Notes under the pieces: generated by a model
The model's database searches: none
Seen by the model: the letters and a program-made list of their open reading frames with translations, nothing else
What the model was told of the DNA's origin: nothing
DNA from: Paraspadella gotoi
Taxonomy: Eukaryota > Chaetognatha
NCBI GenBank assembly: GCA_051294375.1
Contig: CM119264.1
Location: 15,463,473 to 15,527,472, forward strand
DNA: 64,000 bases
Direction of reading: 5' to 3'
In this document: positions 56,936 through 64,000 of the stretch, piece after piece
How positions within the stretch are numbered: the stretch's first letter is position 1
Layout of the letters: each line of letters opens with the position of its first letter
Position numbers and translations under genes: made by a program

Positions 56936-58109
56936 GATTAAAAAATGTTATCGGAATAATAAATTTATCAATTTTATGTATTTTGTAAGTATTTTAAGAT
57001 TTTTATTCAGTGAGTAAAATAACAACTTTTTATTCGCTAATTTTATCTCGGACTCTCTCTCTCTTGCAATTGCAACGTTCCTTATGCTCATTTTTCTGCT
57101 CTCTCTCTTTCTCTCTTTGCAATTGTAACGATCCTTATGCTCATTTTTCTGCTCTCTTCTCTCTTTCTCTCTCTCTCTCTCTTTTTGCATATTGCTGCAC
57201 GATCCTTATGCTTTTAGGATTTTTTTAACTTGCATCATTTTTCTGCTTGCATCATTTTTCAACTTGCATAATTTTTTTAAATTGCATCATTTTTTCAAAT
57301 AATTAATTAATTAATTAATAAAAACAATATTTAGTAATCATAAATTAGTAATCATAAATAATAAAGATTCAATAAAAGTCTTGTTTCTCATTTAAACTCA
57401 TTTCCCTGGCACAATTCCGTCAAAACTTATATATCTAGCTTCTTCACACACTTTCCTACCCGCTCACAAAATTTCATCTCAATCTATTATGGGTTAAAAT
57501 AAGTAAAAAGATTCAAGTAAATGTGACTCATATTTTTTTCATTTAACTCATTTCCACTCGTACGTTTCCACCGAAACTTTATATCAAGCATCGTTACACA
57601 TTTTTCTACCCACACAAAAAATTTGAACTCAATCTATCCATCAAATTATGATAAGTAAAAATATTTTAGTAAATGCGACTTATGTTTTTTCCATTTAAAC
57701 TAATTTCCACTCACACGATTCCGTCGAAACTTTATATCCAGCTTTATCACACACTTTCCTACCCACACACAAAATTTCATTCCCATCCAACCAGCCAATC
57801 ACGAGTTATTGGAGCTTTTTGCTAAGGTGGGACGGATGGACGGATTGATTGACTGATTAATTAGTGATTAATTAATTGACTAATTGATTAATTAAATGAT
57901 TAATTATTTGATTTATTATATCTCGCATATACATTTAATATAAAAGGAAAAAGAATCATAATCAATTAGTGAAACAGGTTTTTTGTTTTTTCCATTTAAA
58001 CTCATTTCCACTCAAATGATTCCTTCGAAACTTGGTTTCCCGTTCAATCACACACCTTTTCTACTCGCATCAAAATTCCAGAGTCAATCGATAATTAAGT
58101 GGTAATAAG

Positions 58110-58415
58110 CTAACTTGGTCAACTTGCATTATTTAATCAACTTGCATAATTCTACTGACATAATTTGTCTACTGACATAATTTGGTCAACTGACATAATT
58201 TGGTCAACAGGCATAATTTGGTCAACTGGCTAATTTGGTCAACTGGCCTTTTGGTCAACTGGCCTAATTGTGTCAACTGGCATAATTTGGTCAACAGGCA
58301 TAATTTGGATCAACTTGAGAATTTGATCAACTTGCAGAATTTGATCAACTTCGGTAACTCGAATTTGGTCAACTTAGAATTTGGTCAACTGCATATTTTT
58401 GTCAATTAGCATAAG
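58110..58415. repeat. Minisatellite TTTGGTCAACTGGCATAA
   Basis: About 15 imperfect units of 17-18 bp; a 69-codon frame (VNWLIWSTGLLVNWPN...) is its translation. The same minisatellite is in HINE A (7050-7290). Confidence 0.85.
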
Positions 58416-59442
58416 TTGGTCAATCAATCAGAGAGAGATAGAGAGAGAGAAACTTTAAAAAATTCAAATAAATGTGTTCTTTGGTTTTCTAATTTGACTC
58501 TTTTCCACTGCTACGATTCCATCAAAAAATTTATATCCAGCTTTATCACATACTTTCCTACCCACACACAAAATTCAATTTCGATTTATCTATCCAATTT
58601 TTAATAAAACATAATAATTATGAATAAATTTAAGTAAAAATACTTCAAGTAAATATGACTTTTGTTTTTTCCATTTTAACTCATTTCCACTCGCAGGATT
58701 CCATCGAAACTTTATATCCAGCTCAATCACACACTTTCCTACCATCATACAAAATTTCAAGTCAATTGCCCTATCTACTCATGAGCAATTGGCGTTCAAT
58801 AGTGAAATATATTTTTTTGTTTTTTCCATTTAACCAATTTCCACTTGCACGATTCCCTCGAAACTTCATATCCATCTCAATCACACAACGTTTCCTACCC
58901 ACACACAAAATTTCATACCAATCCATCCATCCAATCACGAGTAATTGGAGTTTTTGCTAAGGGGGGGGACGGACGGACGACGGACATCGTTTTTTTTGCA
59001 TAATTAAATCATAATTCTGATGTTCTGACATGATATAAGTTTGTGCCCGACAATATTGAGGGGGCGACTGACGGACCGACAAAGTGGAATTATTAGGGTC
59101 GGGATCTGCTGATAAGCAGATCCGACTAAAAACTAAACTATTTTAATTCAACAAAAACAAAAGACACTTACGTTTAAATGGACGCGTGAATAAAATGTTA
59201 TGAACTAATTCATAAGATACTATAAAATATAACGTTCAAGAACCTTCAAAATTCAAATTTTTAAACCAAAAAACATCCAAGTATAAAAAAGAAGCAACGT
59301 TAATAAAAAACAATTTTTCTAAGCATTTAATGCTTAGTGTATAACATATACTCAAAAATGTATAATTATAGTAAAGTAATTAATTAAAGTAAAGGGCAGA
59401 GGTACCACAATGCTATTAATAGGAATAAAAACTCCAATCAAA

Positions 59443-59478
59443 ATATATATATATATATATATATACATATATATATAA
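59443..59478. repeat. (AT)n microsatellite
   Basis: AT repeats interrupted by ACAT. Confidence 0.95.
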
Positions 59479-59489
59479 GCACGCAAATC

Positions 59490-59725
59490 AACAGAAAGAG
59501 ACACTAATAAAAACAAAAGACGCTAATTAAAACAAAGAGACGATAAAAACGAAATGAGACGCTAACAAATACTCAAAAACCTATATCACGTAAGTGTAAG
59601 ATAAATCACGTATATAAAAACTAAGAGATGCTAATAAAAACAAAGACAATAAAAAACCAAGGGACGCTAATAAAAATAATGATAATAATAGTAAAAACAA
59701 AGACGCGAATAAACAAAGAGATACT
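59490..59725. repeat. Degenerate ~20-bp tandem repeat
   Basis: Units AAAGAGACGCTAATAAAAAC recur ten or more times with changes. Confidence 0.75.
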
Positions 59726-59734
59726 GTGGCGAAT

Positions 59735-60760
59735 TCTCGGTTAGCGTCGCCACCTCTTTTCCACGGCGCTGATGAAACCTCTAGGCGGCGTTGGAATCAA
59801 AGAGTTTATCTGAACAGTTTTTCTGTTCTCTAAAATTGTCCGGAACAAAGTTCTTATTTTGTTCAGCTTAAAATCATTACCTTAATAAAATAATCAAAGC
59901 ATATAGATATTCGATTATATGGAATATCTATATGACTCAACAAGCAAAAGAAATAACATTAATACTAGGATAATAATCGTTTAACAATGTAGTAGAAGTT
60001 CTTTGTAAGAAGGCAAGGAAATAAAAGTGATTGCCATGAAAATTGTACTAGTGTTACCTAGTAAAACTATAAATGATTATAATGTTCTTTTGTTCCCACA
60101 TGATTATACTATCATGGTATAATAATTAGCACAATTGGAATATCTTATGTAAGGCACTGAGATGGTGAAAACCACTAACTTATAGATCGTAACTAAACAG
60201 TCCCGGGATTGAATCCCCGAGATGACTCTTTTTATTTTAGTTGGTTGGAAATTTAATAAGGCGGGATCGAATCCCACAATGCTAATAAAAAATATAAATA
60301 TGTGAAAATACAAGATACCCTCATTGATTAAATAAGTTCCAATAGCCAATTTTAACCCGTTTAAATAAATTTCCCCACTCTATAGTCCCATCCTCATTTA
60401 ATGAACTCGGTACATTACCCCATGAGATTCTTTTTTTAAAACTTCCCAATCTGCCACTTAATTTGGCCACCCAAATATTTTGTTCTAACTCCTTTCTCAC
60501 ATGAATAACAAATATTTTCCAGTCTTGAAAACAAAACTATAAAACTAAAATTTATTTATTTGAAATAAGATTTAATAAGACAGTTCCGTACGATATGTAA
60601 AAATTAATGGACAGTACCATTGGGACACAAGTAACGTCTGGTGAGCTCTTTATACTTTTAAGATTATTTTGTAAAGTCCAGATGAGTCGTTACCGGTTAC
60701 TATCATGGCTTTTAGTCATCCAATATATACGAAGTGATTAATTTTTCTTTTATATTTCCG
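59735..60760. other. Intronic DNA before the main zinc-finger exon
   Basis: Includes a GC patch (59745-59805, GTCGCCACC..GGCGGCG) and two B-box-like tRNA-derived fragments near 60200-60225 (CCCGGGATTGAATCCCCGAG) and 60255-60275 (GGCGGGATCGAATCCCAC). The minus-strand frame here is not coding. Confidence 0.4.
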
Positions 60761-60764
60761 CCAG

Positions 60765-62791
60765 TGTCATCGATTCGCGATCGTGCAAGTCCCGAGGCTG
60801 TCACTTTGGATGAGGAAGCCGACGACGAGAACATTGCGTCTTCTACAGACTCGCAGCGTACTGCATCAAAGCCGAAAAAAGTGCAAATGCAGCTTCGTTT
60901 CAAGTGTTTGGAAAAGACTTGCTCTAAAAAATTCATTACAAAGATAGCGCTCAATACTCACTGCAAAAAGAATCACTCTCAACTACTGAAACAGAGAGCG
61001 ATCAGAGAAGAGCAGGCCAAATTGGAGGCTCGTCGACAAAACTCTAGAGCTTCCAGTATGAAGAAGGCTTTAGAAGCCGCTTCTTCGCTAGGGAACCCTC
61101 TCGCTAGACGTGCTGCATCTCTAGCTAATTTTAACGGCGCCTCCACTTCGAACCTTTTAGCGATGACACGTCCTTCCTCTTCCTTTTCTTATGCGTTTCC
61201 ATCCACGAACGCCGTTCCTTTTCCCAATATTCGTCCCGCGCATGCGCAGTCGACGTCGGGTTCTTACTCAAGTCAAGCTCCTTCGGTAACCCCCGCTCCA
61301 TCATACTCCTCTTTAAAATCTACCCTATTGCGCGGCAATCCTGCGTACCTTTCTTCTTCGCCTTTCTCCACTTCCGGGTATGGGGCTATGACATCAAACG
61401 GCTTTGGGGCACCGCCTCGCTCCACGTTCGGGCTTGGAACATCTCCCTCCGCCCTTGTGCAAAGTCCAACGAAGGCGGTATCGACTCTTTCATCATCTCC
61501 TTTTCAGCGAGCGCCCTTTCATCAAAATTCATCGGTGAGGCCTGGATTCAGCCAAATGAGTTCTGTGCCCAGATCTCCTGGCTGGTCAACCGGCGTCGGA
61601 TATAATGGAAAGCAACAGCAATTTTCCCGTGCCCCCGGCGGTCCGTTGATTTCTCGACCTGGCGGGATCTCTCGAGGGGCGACGATGGGAGCTTCACCAT
61701 CCTCGCCACTTCAATCCAATCTTCGCTTTAAACGCGTTCACGCTAGTCACCTCCTTAATGCTCCCTCACCAGACGGAGCGCTAAGATCTAGCCCAACTAG
61801 CAACTCCCAATCTCCAAAAAAGCTTCTCAAAGACACGAACGTTTCCCCTCAGCACAAATGTCGCTTTTCATCATGCCGGGGAAAGCATTTTCTCACTGAT
61901 AGAGCACTTATATCTCATTACGCCAAGCACCACGACAAACAGCGCCGTCGACGGGTAAACCCAGAAATCCAACAGCCTTCAACAAAACTTAAGTGCGCCA
62001 AGTGCGACTTGAGCTTTCTTACCCAAGAAGGTCTTGACAAACATATAAAACGCGTTCACAAACGTAAAGAGGTTGTTGATGAATTCGATGATCGAGACGT
62101 AAAGACGGAGAATGTTGAAGACAACTTTGCAGTGATAAATCGTTCGGATACTGCCTCTCGATCTATAAAGAAGGAAACGGCGCCCGTTAAGCGTGAAGAA
62201 GAGGAAAAAATCTACTTCGATGATGATGACGACGACGACGCCTTCAACTTAGACGATATGAAGTTCGACTTTCTTAACGAAGACAGTAATGGCGAGGGCG
62301 ACGAATCAGTAACAACAAGTCAATCTGATGCCAGTTACATGCCAGAAGACTTCGCCGAATCCTCGAAACGAGGAAAGAGGGCCGAAAACTGTTATCCTTC
62401 TATGCCAGTGCGAGAAAACGATCAGTGGCGGACAGCCGCGGAAGGTGGACGGCGGGAAGGTCGAATCGAGAAGGAGGAGAATGTCGAGACAGAAATCAAG
62501 GAGGCGGAGGAGGAAGATGAGGAGCTGGAGAGAGAAATTGAAGTGGACGAAGAAGTATATGAGTCGACTTTGTACGAACAAAGGACCGAAAAGTTCGATC
62601 TGGAAGGAGATTCAGAGGCGGCATATAACTCGTTTGCCGAGGAGTACGTGCTGGCAGTTGGACTAAAACCATGTTATGTACCAATGGAGAAGCTCAACAT
62701 CCTTCCAGAATTTGTATTCAATTATAGCCGCATCATCAAGCCCAAAAAGCTGATGAAGGGCCAAAATAAATTTAGAGCTTCTCAGAAATGA
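60765..62791 (+). CDS. C2H2 zinc-finger protein, main and final exon (~675 residues)
   Basis: Acceptor TATTTCCGCCAG, phase 1, open to TGA 62789-62791. Domains: finger 1 at about 60905-60976 (C-x4-C-x12-H-x4-H, FKCLEKTCSKKF); a long Ser/Pro/Ala/Gly-rich disordered region to about 61845; finger 2 at about 61859-61933 (C-x4-C-x13-H-x3/4-H, HKCRFSSCRGKHF) followed by a QRRRR cluster; finger 3 at about 61994-62059 (C-x2-C-x12-H-x4-H, LKCAKCDLSF); then an acidic region with seven consecutive Asp (about 62220-62240), IKKE and VKREEEE motifs of SUMO-acceptor type, a Glu-rich helix, and a basic C-terminus. Widely spaced single fingers with acidic segments suggest a nuclear chromatin or transcription regulator. 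Not assigned to a named family. The ATG at 60734 is intronic and not the start. Confidence 0.9.
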
Positions 62792-62848
62792 ATTGTTTCT
62801 TCATAAGTACGTAAAATTAGTTCATAAGTTTGGACTAAACTTACCGAA

Positions 62849-62854
62849 AATAAA
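62849..62854 (+). terminator. Polyadenylation signal AATAAA of the zinc-finger gene
   Basis: AATAAA lies 58 bp after the stop codon and is followed within 25-45 bp by a GT-rich element (CAGTGTGTCATGTCT). This gives a short 3' UTR. Confidence 0.65.
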
Positions 62855-62952
62855 TGACAAGTAACAACTGTATCAGTGTGTCATGTCTAGTCTCCCTGAA
62901 ATTATTTGGAAGCTAATATATTTCTAATATATTATAAATAGTAAATTCGTAT

Positions 62953-64000
62953 TACAGACCTATGCAAAAAAAAAGAGGTAACTCTGAAACATTGCCCAAA
63001 TAAATCTTTTTAGATTACTTTATTATGAAAAATATTTTAGGTCAATAAACTTTATGGAAAAAGGAACCAATGGTGCAAATTTGGTTCAAATTTAACAATC
63101 AATTTGTAAGCAATGATTTTTAAAAAGTAACTTCTCAAACAAACCAAAGAAAAATTTACATATTTTAACCTTTTGTGTTTAGGGTATTATATCTTTGGAA
63201 TGACTAGACCGATTTTTTTTAACAATACACATATGTATTCCTCTTTCAAAAATCAATTCGTTTTATGCCAAATTTTTTATGATACATGAATACAATGCGC
63301 AAAAATCAAGGCTGAATGGCACCCTCGGTTTTCCTCGGATCTTCCAAAATGTTTTTCCCCCCCATTTTGTTTTTAAACATTTGTCTTTAGGTTGCTATAA
63401 CTTTTGAATGGCTGGACCGATTTTTTTAAAACTTATACATACTTTTAAAAATCTACAGTCCAGTGCAAAAAAAAGAGGACACGCTTCAAAAATTAAGGCG
63501 CGCTCATTTTACGCACATACAATAAAAATTTATGAATTATAAATATAGATTTTGAAATGGAAAATTCATATTTGTAAGTTAAAAGAAAATCGGTCCAAGC
63601 ATTCAATAGCTATAGCTACCGAAAAAAAAGTGGTCCAAAAAAATTCGTTATTTAAGTCCCTTCAAAATTTAAAAAAATCTGCCAAAAACCGAAAATATTT
63701 TTTAAGCCTTAATTTATGGGCACTGTATTAGTGCTTCGAGCCATTTTAAAACATTTTGGTCCATTGATAGTTTTTTCAGCAATGCATGTTTCATTTGGGA
63801 AGGTTTACAAATCAAACTTCTGAACCACCCTTTTGATATAGATTAGCCCTACCTATATGCATCAATCCCCCGAATCATTTATCAATATTTTCAGAGATTT
63901 TTTAATATGCTAGTAAAATGATACCTCATGACGCTAGTATCGCACTTTCTAAAACTTGCAAAGGATTATCAGATAATCGTGGTTTAACAATGTCATTAGA
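62953..64000. mobile_element. Tc1/mariner-like terminal repeats and associated repeat DNA
   Basis: Two similar ends in the same orientation, TA-CAGACCTATGCAAAAAAAAAGAGG at 62953 and TA-CAGTCCAGTGCAAAAAAAAGAGG at 63454, have the TA + CAG start and poly-A signature of Tc1/mariner-type TIRs. The block between repeats TTTTGAATGGCTGGACCGATTTTT (about 63405) and a variant at 63200; its complement occurs at 63588-63612. No transposase frame. The opposite ends are not identified within the window. Confidence 0.45.

Larger units (their letters stand above)
55779..59137 (+). mobile_element. Helentron-like element (HINE F), both termini present, 3.36 kb
   Basis: The 5' end is AACAAGTTTGAGCAAACAATGTCGGATCTGCCGAC, with a small GTCGG..CCGAC stem. 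Then TTAATTAAT DNA, a CT tract (56011-56055), two ~160-bp copies of a 56.25/56.77-kb repeat, several TTTCCACTCGCACGATTCC monomers, a TTGGTCAACTGGCATAA minisatellite (58110-58415), (GGAC)n at 58967-58984 and the 3' segment with hairpin GTCGGGATCTGCTGATAAGC AGATCCGACTAAAAA (59099-59132). No Rep/helicase frame, so non-autonomous. Confidence 0.7.

Noticed and set aside
58200-58409. 69-codon frame VNWLIWSTG...
   Set aside because: Translated minisatellite TTTGGTCAACTGGCATAA.
60190-60275. tRNA genes suggested by two GGATTGAATCC/GGATCGAATCC boxes
   Set aside because: No matching A box at the proper distance and no closed cloverleaf; likely decayed SINE pieces.
60712-60954. Minus-strand 80-codon frame overlapping the zinc-finger exon
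   Set aside because: Antisense shadow of finger 1 coding sequence.
1-64000. An autonomous transposase, reverse transcriptase or Rep/helicase gene
   Set aside because: I searched the open frames for such motifs and saw none; all mobile elements here appear non-autonomous.

Overview
The window is AT-rich, repeat-dense animal nuclear DNA. The evidence is GT-AG introns of about 65 bp to tens of kb, tRNA-derived SINE heads, TIR transposons, abundant (CT/GA)n tracts and interstitial TTAGGG-like runs. It looks like an invertebrate; nothing pins the phylum, although the tandem-repeat plus (GGAC)n mobile elements resemble those described from molluscs and insects. Six runs of N and many frameshifts in otherwise convincing exons show an imperfect, probably long-read, assembly, worst between about 12.5 and 45 kb.

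Genes. (1) A large plus-strand C2H2 zinc-finger gene is supported by four intact exons at 10654-10822, 45840-46004, 55358-55663 and 60765-62791. All three junctions are in matching phase (phase 1) and the chain gives 889 codons including the stop, with a polyA signal at 62849. If the scaffold is right, it spans more than 52 kb. (2) Inside its 35-kb first visible intron, on the same strand, is a protein disulfide isomerase (P4HB/PDIA1-like) gene, 22558-24850, recognisable through about ten exons but broken by many small indels. (3) Just upstream is a coiled-coil protein gene (about 16640-19857), also indel-damaged. (4) An unrecognised small gene whose first exon begins MATEGEPKK occurs as several full or partial copies in both orientations (25.2-27.8, 30.9-31.6, 36.4-37.0, 42.2-45.0 kb). 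(5) A minus-strand first exon with a mitochondrial-presequence-like N-terminus is duplicated at 16.0-16.3 and 41.6-41.9 kb.

Repeats. 0-10 kb: a split SINE containing a non-autonomous hAT-like element with a perfect 8-bp target duplication, a tandem hairpin repeat, a Helentron-like (HINE) element and a second SINE. 12.6-16.6 and 38.0-42.3 kb are a direct ~4.2-kb duplication. 25.2-31.6 kb is a large imperfect palindrome. 45.0-48.9 kb is an inverted repeat with ~830-bp arms, each invaded by a ~215-bp palindrome, and it encloses a zinc-finger-gene exon. 49-59 kb is mostly HINE elements, one carrying a second hAT-like insertion with its own 8-bp duplication. The last kilobase holds Tc1/mariner-like ends.

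No operon-like cooperation is visible. The main story is a gene whose introns are filled by nested transposons, with two of its exons pressed directly against transposon termini.
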